From positions 124,001 through 188,000 of the forward strand of contig NZ_BAAAUX010000011.1 of the NCBI RefSeq assembly GCF_039534165.1: 64,000 nt of DNA. The letters run 5' to 3'. Below the pieces are notes generated by a model, which saw only the letters and a program-made list of their open reading frames with translations, had not been told where the DNA came from and did no database searches. Below, in pieces: positions 49,353-57,472 of the stretch (positions within the stretch are counted from its first letter, which is position 1; each line of letters starts with the position of its first letter). Source of the DNA: Saccharopolyspora_D taberi. GTDB taxonomy: Bacteria; Actinomycetota; Actinomycetes; Mycobacteriales; Pseudonocardiaceae. The translations under genes and the position numbers were made by a program.

Positions 49353-49900
49353 ATGACCACTTTCGACAGCGCAGGCCACCGCCATCTGACCCCTGTGGAC
49401 CACCACATGCAGCAGCGGGCCGCCCGCCTCCAGCAGCTCGGCCTGGGCGGCAAGCCCGACCCCGAGCTCGACGCGTTCGCCGAGTACGTCGCCAAGACCG
49501 CGGGCGTGCCGAACGCGATGGTCAACTTCATCGGCGACACCCAGCAGTTCGCCGCCGGCCTCTACAGCGGGATCATCGCCCCGGACACCTCGGACGACAG
49601 CGCGCTGCGCTCGGCGCCGCTGGAAACCGGGTACTGCCCGCACGTCATCGCGCGGCGCAAGGCGCTGGTGCTCGACGACGTCTTCGCCTACCCGCGGTTC
49701 GCGGGCAACGACGTGGTGGACCGGATGGGCGTGCGTTCCTACCTCGGCGCTCCCCTGATCGACCGCACCGACACCGCGCTCGGCACGATCTGCGTGGTGG
49801 ACTCCGAACCGCGCCCGTGGGGCCGCGAAGGACTGCACATGATCAAGAACATCGCGGCCGAGCTGGTGGACCTGGTCCACCGGCGGGAGCGCGACGCGCG
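49353..49900 (+). CDS. GAF-domain protein of the conservon operon (3' end lost in assembly gap)
   Basis: At least 182 residues of a GAF domain (NAMVNFIGDTQQFAAGLYSG, LETGYCPHVIARRKALVLDD, SYLGAPLIDRTDTALGTICV). It starts 25 bp after cvnD, and its sequence is complete up to VDLVHRRERDA, where 44 N begin. GAF domains bind small ligands or tetrapyrroles, so it is likely an extra sensor for the conservon. Its true stop is unknown; the frame stays open into an 18-bp repeat after the gap, but that is probably not protein-coding. Confidence 0.85.
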
Positions 49901-49944
49901 NNNNNNNNNNNNNNNNNNNNNNNNNNNNNNNNNNNNNNNNNNNN
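49901..49944. other. Assembly gap (44 N)
   Basis: The gap lies directly against an 18-bp tandem repeat, so the missing sequence is likely more repeat units of unknown number plus the end of the GAF gene. Confidence 0.95.
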
Positions 49945-50070
49945 TCTCGGCCCTCGCCGCGTTCTCGGCCCTCGCCGCGTTCTCGGCCCTCGCCGCGTTC
50001 TCGGCCCTCGCCGCGTTCTCGGCCCTCGCCGCGTTCCCGGCCCTCGCCGCATTCCCAGCCCCGCCGCGTT
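49945..50070. repeat. 18-bp tandem repeat next to the gap
   Basis: Five identical units TCTCGGCCCTCGCCGCGT (49945-50034) are followed by two diverged ones (50035-50070), ending 6 bp before the stop codon of the acyl-CoA dehydrogenase gene. They lie between two convergent genes. The diverged edge and perfect interior are typical of a minisatellite that expands by slippage. Confidence 0.88.
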
Positions 50071-50076
50071 TCCGGT

Positions 50077-51633
50077 TCAGCCCCGCAGCAGCAGCTGGTC
50101 CATCCCGTTCTGCTCCCCGAGCGTGCGCTGCTCGACGTCGCCGATCGACGCGCCGTACCCGGCGATGTGCTCGGCGAGGAAGTCCGAGGTCGGCAGGTCG
50201 ACCGCGACGCCGGACCGGGCGTCGCGCAGCCGCTCCCGCAGCTGCCGCTCGCACCAGGCCGCGCTGTAGGCGCGCATCTGGCCGCCGTCGGCCGCCGCGG
50301 CGGTCACCGCGGCGAGGACGGTCCAGCACGCCATGTTCCCCACCGCGTTGGCCAGGACGTGCCGCTGCTGGTCGTTGGTGGTCGCCGTGGCGGTGGCGAG
50401 CTCGACGACCTCCGCGCCGAGTTCGCGCACGCCCGGTTCCGCGAGCTCGTCGAGCAGGGCGGTGAACTTCCCGGGCTTGTTCAGGATCGTCGTTCCCAGG
50501 TAGACGGTGACGGCCTCGGTCGAGCCCTCGAAGATGCGGAACAGCCGGTAGTCCCGGAAGAACTGGCCGACGACGTTGGTGTCGACGTAGCCGCGCGCGC
50601 CCATCAGCTGGACGCAGCTGTCCACCACCTGCCACATCAGCTCGCAGCCGAGGATCTTCGCGGTGAACAGGAGCTCGTCGGCCACGGCCCCGTCCTCGTC
50701 GAGCCCGGTCCCGATGTGCTGGACCAGGGTCTCGACGGCCTGCGTCGCGGCGGCCGAGTCGGCCAGGATCTGCTGGATGCGACCGTTCTCGGCCAGCAGG
50801 CCGGTGGCGACCTCGCGCCGCCGCGCGAAGCGGTGCGCGAGTTCGGTCGCGCGCATCATCGCGCCGAGCCCGCCCGCGGCGAGGGTGACCCGGCCGAGCA
50901 TGAACGCGGCCTTCGCCGCGGCGAGCCCCTCGCCCTCCGCGCCGAGCAGGGAGTCGGCAGCCACGTGCAGGTCGTTGAAGGTGAGGCGGTTCTGCGGCAC
51001 CGCCTTCAGCCCGAGGGTGAGGACCTCGGGGCCGCGGTCGAAGCCCGGAGTCGCGGTGTCGACCAGGAACCCGGTGATCCCGATCGGCTTGCCGCGCTCG
51101 TCGTGCAGGCGGGCGAAGACGTTGACGTACCCGGCGTCGGCGCCGAGGCTGATCCACTGCTTGTCGCCGTTGAGCACGTAGCTGCCGTCCGGCCGCTTGG
51201 CGGCGTGCGCGGTGATGGCGTTCACGTGCGATCCCATCCCGGGCTCGCTGATCGCGCTGGTGATCAGGCGCCGGCCCTGGGCCACCTCGGGCAGGACCTC
51301 CTTCTTGACGCGCTCGGGCGCGAAGTGGGTGACCGGTGGGGTGCCGAGGGTGTTGTGCACGCCCGCGAGCACCATCAGGTTGGCGTCGATCGCGCCGAGC
51401 TGGGTCACCACCCGGAGGGTCTCCCGGTGCGGGAGTTCCAGGCCCTGGTACTGCGCGGGGACCTGGAGGCCGAACAGCCCGGCCGCCGCGAAGTCCGATA
51501 CCAGCGAGGGCGGCAGGGACCTGCGCTCGTCCATCCGCCGCGAGTCCAGCCGCTGCCCGGCGTAGCCGCGCAGGAACTCCAGGATTTCAGTCGCCACCGC
51601 GGTCTCCGACCTGCCCTCACCTGTGGACTCCAT
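50077..51633 (-). CDS. Acyl-CoA dehydrogenase family protein
   Basis: A 518-residue flavoprotein, longer than usual because of an extended C-terminus. FAD-domain segments are ITSAISEPGMGSHVNAITAH and YVLNGDKQWISLGADAGYVN, and near the middle of the C-terminal domain VDSCVQLMGARGYVDTNVVG and FRIFEGSTEAVTVYLG. It is a lone gene with a long AT-richer upstream region, so the partner pathway and substrate are not evident. ATG 51633. Confidence 0.88.
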   Translation of the reverse strand: MESTGEGRSETAVATEILEFLRGYAGQRLDSRRMDERRSLPPSLVSDFAAAGLFGLQVPAQYQGLELPHRETLRVVTQLGAIDANLMVLAGVHNTLGTPPVTHFAPERVKKEVLPEVAQGRRLITSAISEPGMGSHVNAITAHAAKRPDGSYVLNGDKQWISLGADAGYVNVFARLHDERGKPIGITGFLVDTATPGFDRGPEVLTLGLKAVPQNRLTFNDLHVAADSLLGAEGEGLAAAKAAFMLGRVTLAAGGLGAMMRATELAHRFARRREVATGLLAENGRIQQILADSAAATQAVETLVQHIGTGLDEDGAVADELLFTAKILGCELMWQVVDSCVQLMGARGYVDTNVVGQFFRDYRLFRIFEGSTEAVTVYLGTTILNKPGKFTALLDELAEPGVRELGAEVVELATATATTNDQQRHVLANAVGNMACWTVLAAVTAAAADGGQMRAYSAAWCERQLRERLRDARSGVAVDLPTSDFLAEHIAGYGASIGDVEQRTLGEQNGMDQLLLRG

Positions 51634-52225
51634 CCAATCCTCCTGTTCGGGGCCGCACTCGGCCGACGGTCTCGGTCATGGGGGTGACGGGGAATTCCGG
51701 CCGGTTCCGCGCAGGAAAATCAGGAACCGGGCGGTGTCCACTATGCGGAAGGACCACCGGACAATGCGTGCTGCCGAGTCGCCGGAGAAGTCGCCGTCGA
51801 GAACTCGCCGAACACCGTCGCTCTCGTGACTTCGCCCACCGAAGTCACGAGTAGACGGGAGGGCACCCGCACCGGACAAGGACTTTCCGCACAACCAGCC
51901 ATAGCGGATGGCAAACTATCGTATCTCCTACTTTAGTGGTACCCCCCAAAAGGTGAGCAAAACTCGAGCTTGACGAGTTTCGACTACACACAGTAGACAC
52001 TCATGGGTAGCGGATCTCACACAGAAGAATGGGGTTGACCCGGGCCATCGGGCGTGATCGGCAACCGCCGCGTGATCTTCGCGTGCTTGACATCCGCGCC
52101 CGGACCCGAGCGGAACCCCGGTTTCCGAATTCGTTTCAAAACACCGTCGCGCTCCTCTGTGAACAGGAAATCTCCACAGAGCTACATGTGAATTGCGCAC
52201 AATCTCAGAACGTTTGAAAACGCTT
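51634..52225. other. 592-bp AT-richer intergenic region with three hairpins
   Basis: No gene is visible. Inverted repeats: CTCGTGACTTCG with its complement at 51823-51851 (5-nt loop), AAACTCG/CGAGTTT at 51960-51980, and CTCTGTG/CACAGAG at 52155-52181. The last is 45 bp past the threonine dehydratase stop and may be its terminator. Near 51900-51960 the minus strand is AT-rich and may hold the acyl-CoA dehydrogenase promoter. The lower GC suggests old mobile or foreign DNA. Confidence 0.5.
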
Positions 52226-53482
52226 CTAGACCAGGAAAGTGAACAGCGGGCTGTCCGGCGGAACCCGCTGGATGCGGTGCGGAACCTTTTCCATCCGGTG
52301 CAGCATCGGTTCGAGGTCCTCCGGCGCGCCGAGTTCGATGCCGACCAGCGCCGGTCCGGTCTCGCGGTTGTTGCGCTTGACGTACTCGAAAAGCGTGATG
52401 TCGTCGTCCGGGCCGAGCACGTCGTCGAGGAACCCGCGCAGCGCGCCCGGCTCCTGCGGGAACTCGACGAGGAAGTAGTGCTTGCGGCCCTCGAACACCA
52501 GCGCCCGCTCGACGATCTCGGCGTAGCGGCTGACGTCGTTGTTCCCGCCGGACAGGACGCAGACGACCGTCGATCCCGGCGCGAGACCGAGGTCGCGGTC
52601 GAGCGCGGCGGGAGCCAGCGCACCGGCCGGCTCGCTGATGATGCCGTCGGACTGGTAGAGGTCGAGCATCTCCACGCAGATCCGGCCTTCCGGCACCGCG
52701 ACCATCCGCGGCGGGCGGGACGCGGTGATCGCGTAGGTGTGCGCGCCGACCGTGCGCACCGCGGCGCCGTCGACGAACGGGTCGATGTCGGTCATCGTCT
52801 CCGGCCGCCCCGACTCCAGCGCGAGCGCCATGCTGGCCGCGCCCTCGGGTTCGGCGCCGATGATCCGCACGTCCGGGTGGGTCTCGCTCAGCCACGCGAT
52901 GGTGCCCGCGAGCAGGCCGCCGCCGCCGACCGGGACCACCACGGCGTCGGGGGCCCGGCCGAGCTGCTCGACCGCCTCCCGGATCACGGTGCCCTGACCG
53001 GCGATCGTGCGCGGGTCGTCGAACGCCGGGATCAGCGTCGCGCCGGAGGAGTGGGAGTACTCCAACGCCGCCGCCGCGGCGTCGTCGTAGGTCTCGCCCT
53101 CCACGATCATCCGCAGGTGCTCACCGCCGAGCGAACGGACCTTGTCGCGCTTCTGCCGCGGCGTCGTGCGAGGCAGGTACACCCGCGCCTGGACGCCCAG
53201 CGACGCGCACGCCAGCGCGACGCCCTGGCCGTGGTTGCCCGCGCTGGCGCAGACCACTCCGCGCTCGCGCTGCTCGGGCGAGAGCTGCGCGATGAGGTTG
53301 TAGGCCCCGCGCGCCTTGTACGACCGCACGGTGAGCTGGTCCTCGCGCTTGAGCCACACGTCCAGCCCGTACCGGTCGGAAAGCCGCGCGCTGCGGTGCA
53401 GCGGGCTCGGCCGGATGACACCGGCGAACCGACCGGCCGCGGCCACCACGTCCGCCGCGCTCACCACAACTGACCCGCTCAC
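52226..53482 (-). CDS. ilvA: Threonine dehydratase with ACT-like C-terminal domain
   Basis: A 418-residue PLP enzyme turning threonine into 2-oxobutanoate, the first step to isoleucine. Lys56 in VRSYKARGAYN binds PLP, SAGNHGQGVA and VVVPVGGGGLLAG hold the cofactor phosphate, and a C-terminal regulatory domain of ~80 residues (KHYFLVEFPQEPGALRGFLD) suggests allosteric control. GTG 53482 is preceded by AGGAGGAA. The short form resembles the actinobacterial IlvA. Confidence 0.9.
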   Translation of the reverse strand: MSGSVVVSAADVVAAAGRFAGVIRPSPLHRSARLSDRYGLDVWLKREDQLTVRSYKARGAYNLIAQLSPEQRERGVVCASAGNHGQGVALACASLGVQARVYLPRTTPRQKRDKVRSLGGEHLRMIVEGETYDDAAAAALEYSHSSGATLIPAFDDPRTIAGQGTVIREAVEQLGRAPDAVVVPVGGGGLLAGTIAWLSETHPDVRIIGAEPEGAASMALALESGRPETMTDIDPFVDGAAVRTVGAHTYAITASRPPRMVAVPEGRICVEMLDLYQSDGIISEPAGALAPAALDRDLGLAPGSTVVCVLSGGNNDVSRYAEIVERALVFEGRKHYFLVEFPQEPGALRGFLDDVLGPDDDITLFEYVKRNNRETGPALVGIELGAPEDLEPMLHRMEKVPHRIQRVPPDSPLFTFLV

Positions 53483-53535
53483 CGCTTCCTCCTGCTCCGC
53501 CGAGGTCCGAGACGCCGCGCGCCCGTCCGACGACC

Positions 53536-54075
53536 CTACGCCACGCGGGACAGCGCTCCGCCCCTGGCGGGCGCGCCCCGGCGGATCCGGCCCCACGGCT
53601 TGAAGACCGACAGCAGCACCGCCACCAGCAGGCAGGTCGACGACACGATCGGCGGCATGAACAGGTTGGGCAGCGGCACCAGCGCATCACCCGCGGCCAG
53701 TCGACGCCCGTAATCGGCAGCCGTGTCGACGCCCGGGCGCAACGCGAACGCGACCAGCACCATCAGGACGACGTTGAGCACCAGCTTCACCGCGACCCAC
53801 CAGTACCGGACCAGGCCGTATTTGGTCCCGAGCCCCAGCACGACACCGCTGGCCAGGCACACCGCGCCGGTGATCAGCAGCGGCCAGACCGCGAACAGCC
53901 GCAGGGCCTGCCAGCCGATCGCGGCGGTGGCCGGATCACCGGTGAGCATCGCGGTGAACACCACCACCCCGAGCACCACGTCGATCCCGATCCACGCCCC
54001 GGCCGAGACGATGTGCGCCGCCAGGACCGCTTTCCTTGCCCGCGCGCTCAGCCTGCGGGTTCCCCTCTGCTGCAT
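53536..54075 (-). CDS. DUF2269-like integral membrane protein
   Basis: A 179-residue membrane protein with about four helices (AHIVSAGAWIGIDVVLGVVV, PLLITGAVCLASGVVLGLG, and two more) and a basic C-terminus. The first helix carries a His, as in DUF2269-type predicted integral membrane proteins. The role is unknown. ATG 54075; the gene lies 53 bp upstream of ilvA on the same strand. Confidence 0.7.
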   Translation of the reverse strand: MQQRGTRRLSARARKAVLAAHIVSAGAWIGIDVVLGVVVFTAMLTGDPATAAIGWQALRLFAVWPLLITGAVCLASGVVLGLGTKYGLVRYWWVAVKLVLNVVLMVLVAFALRPGVDTAADYGRRLAAGDALVPLPNLFMPPIVSSTCLLVAVLLSVFKPWGRIRRGAPARGGALSRVA

Positions 54076-54181
54076 GGCGACCGCTCCCCTGCCCCGGTTC
54101 TCGTCGTGCCCGGTTCTCGTTGTGGATGTCCCACATCGTCGGGCCGGGGCGGGGTCGCGGTCGTCCGCTCGGGAGCTGACC

Positions 54182-54207
54182 TCCCGTACGCGATTCCGCG
54201 TACGGGA
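54182..54207. promoter_or_regulatory. 11-bp inverted repeat in the divergent gap before the two-component genes
   Basis: TCCCGTACGCG (54182-54192) and CGCGTACGGGA (54197-54207) are perfect complements around ATTC. It lies 107 bp before the membrane protein start and 254 bp before the response regulator, so it may be an operator or terminator. The remaining 54076-54460 shows no convincing gene. Confidence 0.45.
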
Positions 54208-54448
54208 ACTACCGGCCGGCGGGTAGCGGGCGCGCGCCAGGCGTCCAGCTCGCGTTCGGCCGAAGCGGAACTCGCTGAGCAGCGCCGGAAACCTAGCTCC
54301 GCCAGGCGGTCCTGGTACGGCGGGGTCACCTCTGCCCCAGCCGCGCGGATCGGTCGTCCGCGGCGGTCATCCGCGTGCCGCAGCCGGGTCACCAGCGCGG
54401 CGGGCGGGCACAAGCGCCGCTCAGCGCAACCACGCCACCGCTCGGGGC

Positions 54449-54454
54449 GATAAT
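54449..54454 (+). promoter_or_regulatory. -10 box for a leaderless response-regulator mRNA
   Basis: GATAAT at 54449-54454 lies 6 bp before the GTG at 54461, the spacing at which transcription would begin on the start codon itself. No ribosome site is present, which fits a leaderless message. Confidence 0.55.
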
Positions 54455-54460
54455 GGCCCG

Positions 54461-55123
54461 GTGCTCCTGCTCATCGTCGAGGACGACGACCACGTCGCGT
54501 CCGCGCTGACCTCGGTGCTCGGGCGGCACGGCTTCGACACCGTCCGCGCGCGCACCGGTGCGCAGGCGCTGGACGCGCTGGCGCGCGAACCCGATCTCGT
54601 GCTGCTCGATCTCGGGCTGCCCGACACCGACGGCTTCGACCTGTGCCGCCGGATGCGGCAGCGGTTCGACCGGCCGATCATGGTCGTCACCGCGCGCACC
54701 GACACCCGCGCCCGGATCCACGGCCTCAACCTCGGGGCCGACGACTACGTGGTCAAGCCCTACGACGTCGGCGAGCTCATCGCCCGCATCCACGCGGTCG
54801 CCCGCCGCAGCGCGCCGCGCGCCGAGACCGGGACGGGGACCAGGACGGCGGGCCCGATCCGGGTCGACGTCGACACCCGCGAGGTCACCGTGGACGGGCG
54901 GCCGGTGCAGCTGACGCGCAAGGAGTTCGACCTGCTGGCGCTGCTCGCGCGGCAGCCCGGCGTGGTGTTCAGCCGGGAGCAGATCCTCAGCGAGGTGTGG
55001 AGCACGCACTGGCAGGGCAGCCAGCGGACGCTGGAGGTGCACGTGGCGTCGCTGCGGACCAAGCTCGGCCTCGCCGACGCGGTGCAGACCGTGCGCGGGG
55101 TCGGCTACCGGCTGAGGCCCTGA
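54461..55123 (+). CDS. OmpR-family response regulator
   Basis: A 220-residue regulator. The receiver domain has the acidic pocket VEDDD, phospho-acceptor Asp50 (LVLLDLGLPD) and Lys in VVKPYDV. A winged helix of the OmpR type follows (LTRKEFDLLALLARQPGVVF ... LRTKLGL). The sensor kinase gene starts 3 bp after its stop. It likely controls the C4-dicarboxylate genes nearby, which is an inference from position. Confidence 0.93.
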   Translation: MLLLIVEDDDHVASALTSVLGRHGFDTVRARTGAQALDALAREPDLVLLDLGLPDTDGFDLCRRMRQRFDRPIMVVTARTDTRARIHGLNLGADDYVVKPYDVGELIARIHAVARRSAPRAETGTGTRTAGPIRVDVDTREVTVDGRPVQLTRKEFDLLALLARQPGVVFSREQILSEVWSTHWQGSQRTLEVHVASLRTKLGLADAVQTVRGVGYRLRP

Positions 55124-55126
55124 CCC

Positions 55127-56506
55127 GTGCGCGCCCGGATCACCGCGCTGCTGCTGGGTCTGGTGGTGTGCCTGCTGCTCGCGCTCAGCGTGCCGCTGGC
55201 GCTGTCGACGGCCGCCCGCGCGACCGAGGGCGTGCACGCCGACCGGCTCAACGACGCCGAGCGGTTCGCCGGTCTGGCCGAGCAGGCGATGACCGACGCG
55301 GACCTGCCCTGGCTCACCTCGGAACTCGCGCGCTACCACGAGGTGTACGGGATCACCGCGGTCGTGCTCGACCGCGACGGCGCGGTGCGGGCAGGCTCGC
55401 CGCGGCCCGATGCCGCGATCGCCGCGGACCCGTCGGTGCGCGCCGCGCTGGCCGGGCGGCGCAGCGAGCCGCCCAGGTGGGTGGCGCCCTGGGACGGCGG
55501 CCCGCTGGTCGCGGCGGTTCCGGTGCTGCGCGCCGGGGACGTCGTGGGGGCAGCGGTCACCGTCTCGCCCACGGCATCGCTGCGGCAGCAGGTGGCGCTG
55601 TGGTGGGCGCTGGTCGCCGGTGGTGCGCTCGTCGCGGTCGCGCTGTGCGCGCTGGTGACGTCCCGCCTGGCGCGCTGGGTGCTGCGCCCGGTGCACGACC
55701 TCGACACCGCCGCGCACGACATCGCGCAGGGCAGGTTCGACGCCCGCGTCACCGGTTCCGGCGGCCCGCCGGAGCTGCGCCGCCTCACCACGTCGTTCAA
55801 CACCATGGCCGATGCGGTGCAGACGTCCTGGCAGCGCCAGCGGTCGTTCGTCTCGGACGCCTCGCACCAGCTGCGCAACCCGCTGAGCGCGCTGTTGCTG
55901 CGGCAGCAGGCACTGGGCGTGGACCTGCCGCCGGAGCTGCGCGAGGAGTGGTCGGCCGCGCAGGAGGAGGGCATGCGCCTGACCCGCATCCTCGACGAGC
56001 TGCTGGCGCTGGCCACCGCCGAGGAGTCGGTTCCGCCGCCGGTCGAGGTCGAGCTGGGCGAGCTGGTCGACGAGCGGCTGGCCGCGTGGCAGCCGGTCGC
56101 GGACGAGCGCGGCATCGAGCTCGTGCGCACCGGTGCCGAGGCGCGCGGCTTCGCCGATCCCACGGCGCTCGGCAGCGCGCTGGACGCGGTCCTGGACAAC
56201 GCGATCAAGTTCGGCCCGGACGGCTCGCGGGTCACCGCGCACGTCGAGGCGACCGGAACCGACGTCGTGATCAGTGTCCTGGACGAGGGGCCGGGACTCG
56301 CCGACGACGAGCTGTCCCGGCTCGGCAACCGGTTCTGGCGCAGCCCCCGGCACCAGAACGTCGAGGGCTCCGGTCTCGGCGTGAGCATCGCGAAGGCGCT
56401 GCTGGCGTCCTTCGGCGGGCGCCTGGAAGCGCGCAACCGCGAACGCGGGCTGGCGGTGTCGGTGCACGTGCCCGTGGCACCGGATCAGCGCTTGACCTCG
56501 CGGTAG
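55127..56506 (+). CDS. Sensor histidine kinase partner
   Basis: A 459-residue membrane kinase with one N-terminal helix (~6-27), an extracytoplasmic sensor of ~130 residues, a second helix (~165-187) and HAMP. It has the phospho-acceptor His247 in VSDASHQLRNPL and a HATPase domain (VLDNAIKFGPDGSRV, GPGLADDELS, GSGLGVSIAKALL). It overlaps the convergent TAXI lipoprotein gene by 22 bp. The lipoprotein may present ligand to its sensor domain. Confidence 0.92.
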   Translation: MRARITALLLGLVVCLLLALSVPLALSTAARATEGVHADRLNDAERFAGLAEQAMTDADLPWLTSELARYHEVYGITAVVLDRDGAVRAGSPRPDAAIAADPSVRAALAGRRSEPPRWVAPWDGGPLVAAVPVLRAGDVVGAAVTVSPTASLRQQVALWWALVAGGALVAVALCALVTSRLARWVLRPVHDLDTAAHDIAQGRFDARVTGSGGPPELRRLTTSFNTMADAVQTSWQRQRSFVSDASHQLRNPLSALLLRQQALGVDLPPELREEWSAAQEEGMRLTRILDELLALATAEESVPPPVEVELGELVDERLAAWQPVADERGIELVRTGAEARGFADPTALGSALDAVLDNAIKFGPDGSRVTAHVEATGTDVVISVLDEGPGLADDELSRLGNRFWRSPRHQNVEGSGLGVSIAKALLASFGGRLEARNRERGLAVSVHVPVAPDQRLTSR

Positions 56507-57441
56507 TAGCGCAATGCGCCCTCGTGCAGCGGCACCGGGCTGGTGGCGATGGCGGCGCGCAGGTCCAGCTGGGCGGCGGTCGGGACCGCGCGCTCCAGCC
56601 GCTGCCGGTGGTCGAAGACCAGCCGCAGGACGGCGTGGACCAGCTCGGGATCGGTGGCGGCGCTGGTCACCAGCAGGTCGGGCACGGCGATGGTGTCGAC
56701 CAGGGTCGGGTTGCCGTAGGCGCCGCGCGGGATGCTCGCGGCCCGGTAGTACGGGCCGTAGCGCACCCGCATCGGCCCGAGCAGGTCGCCGAGCGGGAGC
56801 AGGCGCAGCGGTCGCCGGCCTGCGAGCTGCACGATGCTGTCGGTGGGCAGACCGCCCTGCCAGAACAGGGCGTCCAGCCCGCCCTGGTCCAGGGCCGTGA
56901 GGCCGTCGCTGAAATCGAGCCGCTCTTCGGCGACCCGCCCCCGGAGCCCGCTGACTTCCAGCACCCGCCCGGCGACCAGCGCGGTCCCGGAACCCGGCGG
57001 GCCCACCGAAACCCTCCGCCCGGACAGGTCCGGCACCCGCCGCGCCGGTGACTCGTCCGGTACGACCAGGTGGACGTAGTCGTCGAACAGCCGCCCCACC
57101 GCCTGCGGCGGCTGGCGCAGCGCGAACGGCGGCACTCCCTGCTGGGCCGCAGCGGCGGCGTCGAGCGGGGCGAGGCCGAAGGTGCCGGGAACCCCGGCCG
57201 CGCGGCTCAGGTTGTCGACGGCGCCGCTGGTGGTCGCCGTCGACACGCGTGCTTCGGGCAGCCCGTCGGAGAGCACGCCCGCCAGCTCGCGCCCGTAGGA
57301 GAAGAAGAACCCGGCGGTCTCACCGGTGGCCACCACGACGTCGGCTCCCGGAGCGGGCCCGGAACCGTCCAGCACCGAGCAGCCTGCTGTCGCCGCCACG
57401 AGCGACAGCAGGCCGCGCCTGGTCAGCGTGCCCGGTTCCAC
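56485..57441 (-). CDS. TAXI-family solute-binding lipoprotein
   Basis: A 318-residue exported protein with a lipobox (LVAATAGCS; Cys at ~21). It resembles TAXI/TRAP solute receptors (GETAGFFFSYGRELAGVLSD, GRRVSVGPPGSGTALVAGRV, YYRAASIPRGAYGNP). No TRAP membrane subunits are near, so it may serve the adjacent histidine kinase as an extracellular ligand sensor instead of a transporter. GTG 57441 is likely. It lies 31 bp downstream of the DctA-like gene on the same strand. Confidence 0.85.
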   Translation of the reverse strand: MEPGTLTRRGLLSLVAATAGCSVLDGSGPAPGADVVVATGETAGFFFSYGRELAGVLSDGLPEARVSTATTSGAVDNLSRAAGVPGTFGLAPLDAAAAAQQGVPPFALRQPPQAVGRLFDDYVHLVVPDESPARRVPDLSGRRVSVGPPGSGTALVAGRVLEVSGLRGRVAEERLDFSDGLTALDQGGLDALFWQGGLPTDSIVQLAGRRPLRLLPLGDLLGPMRVRYGPYYRAASIPRGAYGNPTLVDTIAVPDLLVTSAATDPELVHAVLRLVFDHRQRLERAVPTAAQLDLRAAIATSPVPLHEGALRYYREVKR

Positions 57442-57472
57442 GGGGTCATCATGCGCGCCCCGGGGTGATCGG

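Noticed and set aside
49945..50070. Tandem repeat as a CRISPR array
   Set aside because: Units are contiguous 18-mers without spacers and no cas genes are present.
49945..50465. GAF protein extending through the tandem repeat
   Set aside because: The frame beyond the gap is low-complexity and then antisense to the acyl-CoA dehydrogenase; the real stop is probably within the gap.
54048..54413. 121-aa minus-strand frame upstream of the membrane protein
   Set aside because: No domain and atypical composition; it overlaps the start of the DUF2269-like gene and the 54182 inverted repeat.
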